Shown in pieces: positions 8,805 through 17,035 of a stretch of 64,000 bases of DNA. The notes beneath the pieces were generated by a model. It made no database searches and was not told where the DNA came from. It saw nothing but the letters and a program-made list of their open reading frames with translations. Made by a program: the position numbers and the translations under genes. The stretch's first letter is position 1; each line of letters starts with the position of its first letter. Source of the stretch: an uncultured Clostridia bacterium. Its GTDB lineage: Bacteria > Bacillota > Clostridia > Peptostreptococcales > Anaerovoracaceae. The stretch covers positions 1-64,000 of the forward strand of contig CAKQOE010000006.1 in assembly GCA_934255545.1 (NCBI GenBank). Reading direction: 5' to 3'.

Positions 8805-8877
8805 GTATTGTTTGGCGGCATTGTTTGATGGCATTGTTTGACGGCATTGTTTAACGGCATCGTTTGGCGGCATCGCC
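8805..8877. repeat. 13-base tandem repeat between pyrB and pyrI
   Basis: Five full units of 13 bases with consensus GCATTGTTTGACG run head to tail and end in a partial sixth, with one or two changes per unit. The repeat lies in the 183-base gap between pyrB and pyrI, upstream of the pyrI ribosome binding site. Confidence 0.85.
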
Positions 8878-8914
8878 TATCAGCTATTAACTGTTTAAAA
8901 TCAATTGCCTGCAG

Positions 8915-9835
8915 TTACTTTACTTCTATTCCGAGCAGCTTGAGTATGAGCGCCATCCTGATGTACACGCCGTACTGTGTCTGGCTGAAGTAAGCGGCGC
9001 GTGGGTCGTCGTCTATGTCTGTTGAGATCTCGTTCACGCGCGGAAGCGGGTGCAGGACGTACATGTCAGCCGGAGCGAGCTTCATTTTTTCGGCGTTCAG
9101 AACGTAAAAGTCTTTCATTCTGAGGTAGTCCTCTTCGTTGAAGAAGCGTTCTTTCTGGACTCTTGTCATGTAAAGTATATCCAGTTTTGGAAGCGCGTCG
9201 TCGAGGCGGACCATTTCTTCGTATGGAATGTTATTTTTGTCAAGGACGTCGTGGCGGATATAGCCCGGCATCCTGAGCTCGTCAGGTGAGATGAGTATGA
9301 ATTTTATGCCCGGGTATCTTACAAGGGCGCTGACGAGTGAATGTACTGTACGGCCGAATTTCAGGTCTCCGCACAGGCCGATCGTCATGTTGTCGAGGCG
9401 GCCTTTTACTGATTTTATTGTCAGAAGGTCTGTAAGTGTCTGTGTCGGGTGCTGGTGGCCGCCGTCACCGGCGTTTATAACAGGGATGCGCGAGTACTGA
9501 GCTGCGACCATCGGCGCGCCTTCTTTTGGGTGACGCATTGCTACTATGTCTGCGTAGCAGCTTATTGTTCTTATAGTATCGGCAACGCTCTCGCCTTTTG
9601 CTGCGGAGCTTGATGCTGCTGATGAGAAGCCCATTACGCTGCCGCCGAGGTTGAGCATGGCTGCTTCGTGGCTGAGCCTCGTTCTCGTGCTTGGCTCATA
9701 GAAAAGCGTTGCGAGCTTTTTGCCTTCGCATGCGTGCGCGTATTTCTTTGGGTCTGCTTCTATGTCTTTTGCGACGCTGATAAGTTCGTCTATCTCTTCC
9801 ACTGTGAGATCCAGCGGGTTCATTAAATGTCTCAT
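8915..9835 (-). CDS. pyrB: aspartate carbamoyltransferase catalytic chain
   Basis: This enzyme condenses carbamoyl phosphate with aspartate, the committed step of pyrimidine synthesis. The 306-residue protein has STRTR at residues 49-53 and HPLPR near residue 265. GGGAGG is four bases before the ATG. It heads the pyrB-pyrI-argF run and is preceded by a structured leader, so control at the RNA level is possible. Confidence 0.96.
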   Translation of the reverse strand: MRHLMNPLDLTVEEIDELISVAKDIEADPKKYAHACEGKKLATLFYEPSTRTRLSHEAAMLNLGGSVMGFSSAASSSAAKGESVADTIRTISCYADIVAMRHPKEGAPMVAAQYSRIPVINAGDGGHQHPTQTLTDLLTIKSVKGRLDNMTIGLCGDLKFGRTVHSLVSALVRYPGIKFILISPDELRMPGYIRHDVLDKNNIPYEEMVRLDDALPKLDILYMTRVQKERFFNEEDYLRMKDFYVLNAEKMKLAPADMYVLHPLPRVNEISTDIDDDPRAAYFSQTQYGVYIRMALILKLLGIEVK

Positions 9836-9909
9836 TCTGCCTCCCTGTTTTTTGTTTTATTTCATTTTGATGTATTGATAACTTAATGATCGGCAGTTTT
9901 GCACGATCG

Positions 9910-9974
9910 GCACGGTGGCTCATTTGCGGGTCAGCGCTTTGGCATGGAGAGCCCCATTGCTGACTTTTCCGTGC
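9910..9974 (-). promoter_or_regulatory. structured pyrB leader with three nested helices
   Basis: On the minus strand GCACGG/CCGTGC enclose GTCAGC/GCTGAC, which enclose ATGG/CCAT. The fold lies between the predicted -10 and the pyrB start. It has no U-run and I see no PyrR-binding loop consensus, so it is neither an evident terminator nor a standard pyr attenuator. Confidence 0.5.
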
Positions 9975-10005
9975 TTTGACTTTTAAAACTGCTTAAATCT
10001 TCGAT

Positions 10006-10011
10006 ATTATA
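10006..10011 (-). promoter_or_regulatory. possible pyrB -10 element
   Basis: TATAAT on the minus strand about 170 bases before pyrB. The matching -35 is weak (TGCATT-like), so the start point is uncertain. Confidence 0.4.
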
Positions 10012-10104
10012 CACTATTTGTATACGGAATGCATCAGTTTGAGTGTGATTATTTTGTGGTAATTTGTGGCATAAATTAATGCGGCTGCGCCCGGAGGGTA
10101 ATGC

Positions 10105-10120
10105 GAGCCGTCGCCGGCTC
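10105..10120. repeat. GC hairpin with GCGA tetraloop (minus strand)
   Basis: GAGCCG-TCGC-CGGCTC, a six-pair stem. Read on the minus strand the loop is GCGA, a GNRA loop. It lies between pyrB and the cbiHJ stop. Confidence 0.5.
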
Positions 10121-10188
10121 CATGGGGGGCGGTGGGACAGCATTTTTGGGCTGGTCGTATTTTGCTGACTTTTTGCGTGCGCAGATAG

Positions 10189-11871
10189 CTATGAAAACAT
10201 ACCACAGGCCGCCTCTATCGTTATACCCGGTATGTCTTCGGGCGGCGTTATTACTATCACTTTCATTCCTAAGCGGCGGGCGGCTTCTGTTTTTTCCGGG
10301 AAGCCGCCCGTTTTTCCGGAAGACTTCGTAACTAGTATCTCGGCGCCTGCGGCGCGGAACATTGCTTCGTTGAGTTCTGCGCTGAACGGGCCCTGCATGC
10401 ATATTATGTTTTTTCCTTTGAAGCCCGCTTCTCTGCAGAGCTTTACTGCTTCCTCTGATGGCAGGACGCGGATGGTAAGTCTGTTTTCCGCGTCTTTTAC
10501 TCTGCCGAAGGCTGCCGCGCCCCGGGAGCCTGTGGTTATGAAGGCGCGGGCGGCGGTCCTGTTAAGGACGGCCGCGGCGGCGCTGACGTCCGGGACGTAT
10601 ATTATATCTGCTGCGCCGCCTGCAGCGCCTGTTGATATGTCAGATATATCAGGTGTATCGGGCGCTGCTTTGACGTCCGGGACGGGAGCGGCGGACCCGG
10701 CAGGGTCGGCCGCCTGTGCGCCTATATCTCTGCGAATGCGCACATATTTTACTCCGGCAGCCGCGGCTGCGGCTGAAACACTTGCAGTCACTTCTTCAGC
10801 ATACGGATGCGTTGCATCAAATACAACGCATGGTTTTACATCGTCAATTAACGATATCATTTTACCGGTATCTAAATGCCCCTTATGGATATCAATTCCT
10901 TCCATATCCTGTATATCCTCAAGCACCTCTTCTCCATAATCAGTAGCAACGCTGAGCACGACATGCGCGCCGCCGTTCACCGCTGCTTCCGCCAGAACGC
11001 GTCCCTCAGTCGTTCCGCCGAATATAAGCACAGTATCACCGGCTCCGTACTTTATACCCGCTGCCTTATTTTTTCTCCATGTCGTCCTGCCGTTCTCAAC
11101 ATAACCGCGCGGCGTAACGAGTCTGCCACCGATCACCCGCGTTTTCGAATTTCCGATAAATACCGTCATAAACATGTCAGCCTGCACATCGCGAAGCTCT
11201 CCAAGCGTCATGATATCAACATGTTCCCCGTCACGCCCTATATTGTGAACTATCCCGCACGGCGTTTCGGCGCTCCTGCGCTCCATAACTGTATCGCACG
11301 CTTTTTTCAGATGCTCACGCCTTTTTTTAGATCCCGGATTGTACAGGGCTATAACAAAATCGCCGTCAACCGCGCCACTCAGCCTTTTTTCTATGACATC
11401 CCACGGCGTAAGCAGGTCGCTCAGACTCACGACTGCAAAATCATTTGAAAGCGGCGATCCAAGCCTGGCACCGCCGCTCAGCGCCGCAGTTATGCCCGGT
11501 ATAACTTCTATTTCAGGGCATATTTCATTACCATTATCATCCGGTCTTCCGCATGCTTCTCTGCCTGAGCTGCCGTACATCTGCTCCGCCAGCTCAAACA
11601 CGAGCGACGCCATGCCGTAAACGCCGCTGTCACCGCTGCACACCAGAACTGTCTCCGCTCCCTGCGCCGCCTTTTCCAGCGCATACCGGCACCGCTCAGT
11701 CTCCTGCCTCATCGGAGTCGCATAATACTCCTTATCAGGAAATTCCTTCTGCAATAATTCGTTATATAATGTATATCCGACAATAATATCCGCCTCTTTT
11801 ATCGCGCGCCCGGCGCGCGCCGTCATTTCATCGATCCTTCCCGGACCTGTTCCTACTATTTTAAGTGCCAT
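10189..11871 (-). CDS. cbiHJ: fused CbiH-CbiJ: precorrin-3B C17-methyltransferase and precorrin-6A reductase
   Basis: This 560-residue fusion joins ring contraction with C17 methylation (CbiH, residues 1 to about 240, with VGTGPG at the start and SGDSGVYGMA near 80) to NAD(P)H-dependent reduction of precorrin-6A (CbiJ, from about 270, with LIFGGTTEGR and DATHPYA). An alanine-rich insert with scattered aspartates occupies roughly 395-430 of the reductase half. The gene starts 12 bases after cbiFG and AAGGGG precedes its ATG, so the two are one operon. Confidence 0.92.
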   Translation of the reverse strand: MALKIVGTGPGRIDEMTARAGRAIKEADIIVGYTLYNELLQKEFPDKEYYATPMRQETERCRYALEKAAQGAETVLVCSGDSGVYGMASLVFELAEQMYGSSGREACGRPDDNGNEICPEIEVIPGITAALSGGARLGSPLSNDFAVVSLSDLLTPWDVIEKRLSGAVDGDFVIALYNPGSKKRREHLKKACDTVMERRSAETPCGIVHNIGRDGEHVDIMTLGELRDVQADMFMTVFIGNSKTRVIGGRLVTPRGYVENGRTTWRKNKAAGIKYGAGDTVLIFGGTTEGRVLAEAAVNGGAHVVLSVATDYGEEVLEDIQDMEGIDIHKGHLDTGKMISLIDDVKPCVVFDATHPYAEEVTASVSAAAAAAGVKYVRIRRDIGAQAADPAGSAAPVPDVKAAPDTPDISDISTGAAGGAADIIYVPDVSAAAAVLNRTAARAFITTGSRGAAAFGRVKDAENRLTIRVLPSEEAVKLCREAGFKGKNIICMQGPFSAELNEAMFRAAGAEILVTKSSGKTGGFPEKTEAARRLGMKVIVITPPEDIPGITIEAACGMFS

Positions 11872-11883
11872 AGCTTTACCCCT

Positions 11884-13824
11884 TTACGCGCGCTCTGCAA
11901 CTGCGACTGTCATCCCGTTTCGCGCCTGTTTTCCGACAACGATCCTGCATGCGCCGCCGCATGCTGCCGCGGCGCTCCGCTCGCAGACACTGTCAACGCC
12001 CACAACAGACTGCACAAAATCAGACCCCGCAAACTCGCCATCCACGCTCGCAAGCTGCTCCGCGCTGTAAACATAAAACGGAGCGCCGAGCAGATCCGCT
12101 GCAGCTTTTATCGCAGCCTCCCCCGACTTTATATCGACAGAAGCGACCCTGTATATCTCGTTTACAGATATTCCTGCGCCTGACAACACTTCGTTCACGA
12201 ATTCCGCCATTTGCGCAGGCTCCATATTTTTCCTGCAGCCAATACCGATGCAGTACCTCAAAGGACGCAGCATGACCTGTATATCGTCTATTGTCAATAC
12301 GCATTTCCCGTCAATATTCCTTACAACAAAACGATCTTCAGCTTTATTATCCGTCAACTGTCCGCCATGACCGTTTCCGTGCATCTCACCGCAGTCCGCG
12401 TCTGTATGCCTGAGCAGCGCCGCCGTAGCCAGCTTCGCGGCTCGCATATCCTCTATCGCAAACCCGTTCTCCTGCGCAAACGTATCTACAGCCTTTACGC
12501 CCGCGCCGTCAGACGCCGTAGTTATGACTGCCTCCGCGCCAAGCTCATGCGCAAGCGCCTCAGCTATCATATTAGCGCCGCCGATATGCCCGGAAAGCAG
12601 CGGTATTACGTAATCACAATTATCGTTTACTGCAATTACCGCCGGATCGACAGTCTTACTGACCGCATAAGGCGCGATATGTCTCACAGCTATGCCCGCC
12701 GCGCTTACAAATATCACAGCATCTGTCCTTACCTGCACCGTATTATCGCTGTTCATGTTATTTTCTGCAGCTGCGCCGTCGCTTTTACCATCATCCGCCG
12801 CACAGAATATTTTTCTCATAAGCTCATTTGTATCAGAAAAATATTCCTTTACATCATCAGCTTCTTTTTCTCCGCCGTTCCTTGAAAATTGATATATCCT
12901 GCTGTTCACCGCCAGCCCCGGCGCACGTGAAAGTGCCTCAGACACCCGCTCCGCCGCAGCCACGCCTTTCTCCGTATAGCATATAACGGACGCGTTCAGC
13001 ACACGCCTGCCTGGAGGCGCAGCCGCACTCTCTGCTTTCCGAAACTCCGTTGAAAACCCGGCATCGTAAAGCTTAGAAAGCTCATACTCGTCGCCAAGAA
13101 AACCGCCAACAAGTATGAGAGCCGTCTTGGTTATCCCGGCATCAGCCGCAGCCTGCGCAAGCCCGCCGAGCGTAGTTTCTATCTTCCTTTCATCAGGCCA
13201 CGTAGCCTTGTAAACTATAGCGCAGGGCGTAGACTCGTCGTATCCCTTAAGGCCCGCGCTTCGAGCGTCTTCTCCGCCTGCAAGCAGCTCCGCCTGCAGC
13301 TTTTCAAGCATGGAAGCGCTCAGGAAAAGCGCCATGGAAGCGCCGTGCGCCGCCAGTGCGCGGATGCGCTCGCCCTCCGGAACAGGAGTCCTTCCTTCCA
13401 TTCGAGTAAGTATGAGCGTCTGCGATACTCCCGGCAGCGTGTATTCTTTTTTCAGCGCCGCCGCTGCCCCGCAGAAGCTGCTCACACCCGGGCAGACTTC
13501 ATACTCCACGCCCGCTGCGTCAAGCCTGTCCATCTGCTCTCGTATAGCGCCGTATATGCTCGGATCGCCCGTATGCAGCCTTACTACACACTGCCCGGCG
13601 AGCGCCGCCGGTATCATCAGATCCATGACCTGATCGAGATGAAGCCGCGCGCTGTCGTATATCTCACAGCCGTCTTTCGCGTTCTCAAGCAGCGCCGGAT
13701 TCACGAGCGAGCCCGCGTACACTATCATATCAGCCTCTCTGAGCAGTCTCTGCCCTCTCACTGTTATGAGGTCAGGCGCCCCGCTTCCTGCGCCTACGAA
13801 CCACACTTTTCCTTTATTATCCAT
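11884..13824 (-). CDS. cbiFG: fused CbiF-CbiG: cobalt-precorrin-4 C11-methyltransferase and cobalt-precorrin-5A hydrolase
   Basis: The CbiF half (residues 1 to about 265) methylates C11: VGAGSGAPDLITVRG near the start, HTGDPSIYGA, then CPGVSSF. The CbiG half (about 275-646) opens the delta-lactone: SGHIGGANMIAEA in the middle and the C-terminal GIGCRKNM domain. I start at the ATG at 13824, nine bases after GGAG, not the TTG at 13839. About 120 bases of spacer separate it from the luxR terminator; I found no B12-box there, so a cobalamin riboswitch is not supported. Confidence 0.92.
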   Translation of the reverse strand: MDNKGKVWFVGAGSGAPDLITVRGQRLLREADMIVYAGSLVNPALLENAKDGCEIYDSARLHLDQVMDLMIPAALAGQCVVRLHTGDPSIYGAIREQMDRLDAAGVEYEVCPGVSSFCGAAAALKKEYTLPGVSQTLILTRMEGRTPVPEGERIRALAAHGASMALFLSASMLEKLQAELLAGGEDARSAGLKGYDESTPCAIVYKATWPDERKIETTLGGLAQAAADAGITKTALILVGGFLGDEYELSKLYDAGFSTEFRKAESAAAPPGRRVLNASVICYTEKGVAAAERVSEALSRAPGLAVNSRIYQFSRNGGEKEADDVKEYFSDTNELMRKIFCAADDGKSDGAAAENNMNSDNTVQVRTDAVIFVSAAGIAVRHIAPYAVSKTVDPAVIAVNDNCDYVIPLLSGHIGGANMIAEALAHELGAEAVITTASDGAGVKAVDTFAQENGFAIEDMRAAKLATAALLRHTDADCGEMHGNGHGGQLTDNKAEDRFVVRNIDGKCVLTIDDIQVMLRPLRYCIGIGCRKNMEPAQMAEFVNEVLSGAGISVNEIYRVASVDIKSGEAAIKAAADLLGAPFYVYSAEQLASVDGEFAGSDFVQSVVGVDSVCERSAAAACGGACRIVVGKQARNGMTVAVAERA

Positions 13825-13947
13825 ATATGTAAACTCCAATCATAAATAACGACCAATAGAACAACAGCAAATACAAAACATCCTTTCGACCGACCCGGCG
13901 GTCCATATACGCGCCGATGCTTCACATGTGCATTAATTGCATGAAAA

Positions 13948-13999
13948 ATGACTGCACCGGATCGAAAGCCGCAAGCTCCGCATTATCCGGTGCAGTCAT
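13948..13999 (-). terminator. terminator after the luxR-type gene
   Basis: A 15-base stem ATGACTGCACCGGAT/ATCCGGTGCAGTCAT followed by ATTTTTC on the minus strand. Confidence 0.88.
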
Positions 14000-14061
14000 C
14001 ATTTTACCATAACATATCACGTCTGTCCTGCATCAGCAGGATCCAATTCCTTTCCCCTTTT

Positions 14062-16620
14062 TTACTTTCTTTCACTGTTCATCATATCAGCAAGCAGATG
14101 TCGCTTGTTCTTTACATTCCCGGCTATGCCGACCTTGTCAAATATATGCTTAAGATGCGTCTTTACAGTATTTTCAGTCAGATTCATCTCCTCAGCGATC
14201 ATTGCATTTGTCCGGCGTTCCGCAGCAAGCAGCGCTATCTTATACTCCTGTTCTGTAAGAAGCTTCGCGATACCGCAGTTTCCGCGCAAAATATCACTTA
14301 TGCTGAACGCCAGCGCGTTCGCCATCTCCTGTACAGCCGCTATTTCATTTTCATATTTTCCTTTTTTTAACATATTGCTCAGGAGAGGCTTTATAAACTT
14401 CATATTCTCCGCAAACGGCATCATTATCATATCAGGAGCCGCTCTGTCGAATGCGCGTGCCAGCTCTTCTTCTGCCGTATCGGCGCTTCCCAGCATATTC
14501 AGCGCCGATGCAAGCTGTATCCTCATATATATGGCGCACAGAAGATTTCCGCTTTTTTCTGCTTCCTCGATGTATTCACGGCTGCAGGCAGCCGCCTCTG
14601 CATATTTTCCTTCTGCAAGAAGCATTTGCTGCCTTACGGTACGGAGCATTGGTATGCACGGATTCATTACGAGCTGATCCGCGCCCTCATCTGTTATCCA
14701 CGCATACGTGCTACCTGAGTTCTTCGACCGGCCTTCCTCTGCACGACCCGCTGCCTGCTTTCCCGTCACTGCATCGATCCATGCCTCGCATATATCGAGC
14801 GTATTGAGAAGTATGTACTGTTTTTTCTGCTTCAGCTTTTCTCGCAGCGCTGAAAAAGTACCGCTTATATCACAGCTGTCTCCTCTGTGCACAGCTATAC
14901 GCAGCCGCAGGAACTCAGCGTCAACGAGTATGCTGTACTGCTCCTTGCGTTTCGCTGCATTCAGCGCCAGATGGCATTCTATGTCAGCATTGGCGATATC
15001 GCCGCGCATGAAATAAGTCTCGCCCTGCATCGCGTGCTCCGCACCGTTTCCGTGATAATCGACTATCTGGTAATAATACGGCATACACTCATGCATCTCA
15101 CGGTTTTCATGATCGAGCATCCCGGCAGTTCTGTGAAACATCATCGCAACAGACGGAGACCCAAACGTCCACGTTCCCTGCGGATCTATAGATCTGCTGA
15201 CTCTGTTCATAAGGGAGCACGCGCTCCTGTGAAGCTCGCTCATGGCCGATATGTCGTTATACTTCAAAAAGCTCATAACAAGCTCACACTCTCCGCGGTA
15301 ATTGTTTCTGTCCTCTTCGTTCAGCGATCTGTCACTTTTCAGTCTCTCCATAAGTATCCCATGCAGCCGGAGCATCTCCGGTATCTGACGGAATGAAAAC
15401 AGCTTTCTCATCATCACGAGTACAGCGTCAAGATCCTGTGCCAGCTTTTCAGGCGGACATTCAGACGACCATTTTACAAATTCTTCCTGATGTTCCCCAT
15501 TTATACTTTTTCCTCTGTCCCTTCTCACAGCTTCAAGCAGTCCGCTCCAGTCACCCGCCCTGAAAAAGAATTTCCCCGCGTGCACGTACTCCGCCTGTTT
15601 CAGATACCACTCACCCATACGCTTCAGGACGCGCATGCGCTCACGCTCAGGAAGTTCTTCAAAACGCGCTCTCGCCACATGAAGCAGCATATGGTGATAT
15701 CTGTACGATCCGTTTTCGTTCATTTTTATAAACGCGTTCCTGCTGCTGACATATTCAAGCAGCTGCGCAGCGTCATCCCCCTCCCAGATGTACTCCGCCT
15801 GCGCGCACGTAAACATATCTGCGGCACTGTTTTCCACAAGGAACCTTCTTTGCCTTTCAGGCAGACTCTCAAGCATGACCTGCTCCATGAGCATAAAGAT
15901 ATCCTGCGTGTCGAAGCGCCATTCTCCGTTTTGTGCATAACGCCTGAAATGCAGATAGATCATCGATATCCAGCCTTCGCTCATATTCTCCAGCTTTTCG
16001 GCCGGAGTTTCGTCTATTTCGATCTCGCATTTCCCGGCATATGCATACAACTCCTCAATAGACAGCCTGAGGTCGGCCGGTGTGATCTCGTACAGCCGCC
16101 TGCCGAGCTGCATCCGCTCCCTGTCGCTGAAGACTGCGTTGCGCGATACCAGTATCATGCGCATATTTTCCGGCAGCTGGGCTGCCGCAAGCATTATGAG
16201 GTCATTCAGCGTTCCCTTCTTCAATATGTATACATCATCTATCATGAAGTAGACAGGCGCCCCGTCTTCAGACAGCAGCGCCGCGCTTTCGCGCATCATC
16301 TCTATGAAAAGCGCCCTTTTCCGCGGATCGTCCGGAAATCCCAGAGCACTCAGACGTTCAGCCAGTGAAGGATAATTTCGCAGCGCCGCGCACAGCCCGT
16401 TCCAGAAATCGGAAACACTGTCAGTCATCACACTCTGCTTTATAACGACCGACCCGCTTATATGCCCGGCATAGTACCTCTCCCACCATCTGACGGCAGT
16501 AGTTTTGCCGTACCCCATAGGTGCCGTCACAGTCGTTATCCTGCTCTTTCCGATGCCGCTCAGCCGCTTCTTCAGCCGCTCGGATATGTACAGGTCATTA
16601 AGATGCGGATATTCTCTCAT
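14062..16620 (-). CDS. MalT-like LuxR family ATP-dependent transcription activator
   Basis: This 852-residue cytosolic regulator of the STAND/LAL type has a nucleotide-binding loop TAPMGYGKT at residues 32-40, a long helical repeat region in the middle, and a LuxR helix-turn-helix at about 790-850 (LTENTVKTHLKHIFDKVGI). Such proteins sense a small ligand through the NTPase and repeat domains and then bind DNA. GGAGG lies six bases before the ATG. It is transcribed away from the giant surface protein gene at 17036, which is its most likely target, but that is inference from divergent arrangement. The ligand is unknown. Confidence 0.88.
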   Translation of the reverse strand: MREYPHLNDLYISERLKKRLSGIGKSRITTVTAPMGYGKTTAVRWWERYYAGHISGSVVIKQSVMTDSVSDFWNGLCAALRNYPSLAERLSALGFPDDPRKRALFIEMMRESAALLSEDGAPVYFMIDDVYILKKGTLNDLIMLAAAQLPENMRMILVSRNAVFSDRERMQLGRRLYEITPADLRLSIEELYAYAGKCEIEIDETPAEKLENMSEGWISMIYLHFRRYAQNGEWRFDTQDIFMLMEQVMLESLPERQRRFLVENSAADMFTCAQAEYIWEGDDAAQLLEYVSSRNAFIKMNENGSYRYHHMLLHVARARFEELPERERMRVLKRMGEWYLKQAEYVHAGKFFFRAGDWSGLLEAVRRDRGKSINGEHQEEFVKWSSECPPEKLAQDLDAVLVMMRKLFSFRQIPEMLRLHGILMERLKSDRSLNEEDRNNYRGECELVMSFLKYNDISAMSELHRSACSLMNRVSRSIDPQGTWTFGSPSVAMMFHRTAGMLDHENREMHECMPYYYQIVDYHGNGAEHAMQGETYFMRGDIANADIECHLALNAAKRKEQYSILVDAEFLRLRIAVHRGDSCDISGTFSALREKLKQKKQYILLNTLDICEAWIDAVTGKQAAGRAEEGRSKNSGSTYAWITDEGADQLVMNPCIPMLRTVRQQMLLAEGKYAEAAACSREYIEEAEKSGNLLCAIYMRIQLASALNMLGSADTAEEELARAFDRAAPDMIMMPFAENMKFIKPLLSNMLKKGKYENEIAAVQEMANALAFSISDILRGNCGIAKLLTEQEYKIALLAAERRTNAMIAEEMNLTENTVKTHLKHIFDKVGIAGNVKNKRHLLADMMNSERK

Positions 16621-16687
16621 GCCCTTCCTCCATATTTTTCAATAAATTCATTTTCTCCGAATATATTTTTAATATATATCAGAAAGC

Positions 16688-16722
16688 TTCCAAACCAATC
16701 ACACCATCAGGGTGATTTGGAA
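16688..16722. repeat. imperfect inverted repeat in the luxR-surface protein spacer
   Basis: TTCCAAA...TCAC pairs with GTGA...TTTGGAA around a short loop, with bulges. It lies 67 bases before the luxR start and could be an operator. No T-run follows, so it is not an obvious terminator. Confidence 0.4.
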
Positions 16723-16733
16723 ATACATAACCG

Positions 16734-16750
16734 CGTCCGCCCGGCGGACG
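16734..16750. repeat. GCC-N-GGC palindrome CGTCCGCCCGGCGGACG
   Basis: A perfect 17-base palindrome around one central base, in the AT-rich divergent spacer. Identical to the copy at 25678-25694. Confidence 0.75.
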
Positions 16751-16922
16751 AACAGGATGACGCATTCATTACTGATTAAATTTTATCAGAAAACACTTAT
16801 TCAACAATCAATTTCCATACTTTCTTCATGTATACATAAATATTTTCACGGCGCGCGCCTTCAAAGTTACATTTATCATATTTTACCGCAAAACATTTAT
16901 TACTTCGCTAACTGCGGGAAAA

Positions 16923-16939
16923 TCACCCCGTTGGGGTGA
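16923..16939. repeat. hairpin TCACCCC-GTT-GGGGTGA
   Basis: A seven-pair stem with a three-base loop just upstream of the predicted surface-protein promoter. It could be an operator; no T-run follows. Confidence 0.45.
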
Positions 16940-16947
16940 CGCTTGCT

Positions 16948-16976
16948 TTGTGAGGCAAATGTAAACTGGGTATAAA
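16948..16976 (+). promoter_or_regulatory. promoter for the giant surface protein gene
   Basis: TTGTGA, 17 bases, TATAAA, about 60 bases before the ATG at 17036. The weak -35 would fit activator dependence, possibly on the divergent LuxR-type protein. Confidence 0.55.
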
Positions 16977-17035
16977 GGAAAATATTCAAAAGCCGGAACT
17001 GTCCGGATATAGATGAAAGGAGAGAAAGGATAAAA

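Noticed and set aside
8732..8860. N-terminal extension of pyrI
   Set aside because: The extra residues come from the 13-base tandem repeat; the ATG at 8731 has a proper ribosome binding site and gives normal length.
13825..13947. Cobalamin riboswitch upstream of cbiFG
   Set aside because: Only about 120 bases of spacer, no B12-box and no pseudoknot-like layout; the visible hairpin belongs to the luxR terminator.
16734..16750. GC palindromes as intrinsic terminators
   Set aside because: Most copies have no T-run on either side and lie upstream of genes instead of after them.
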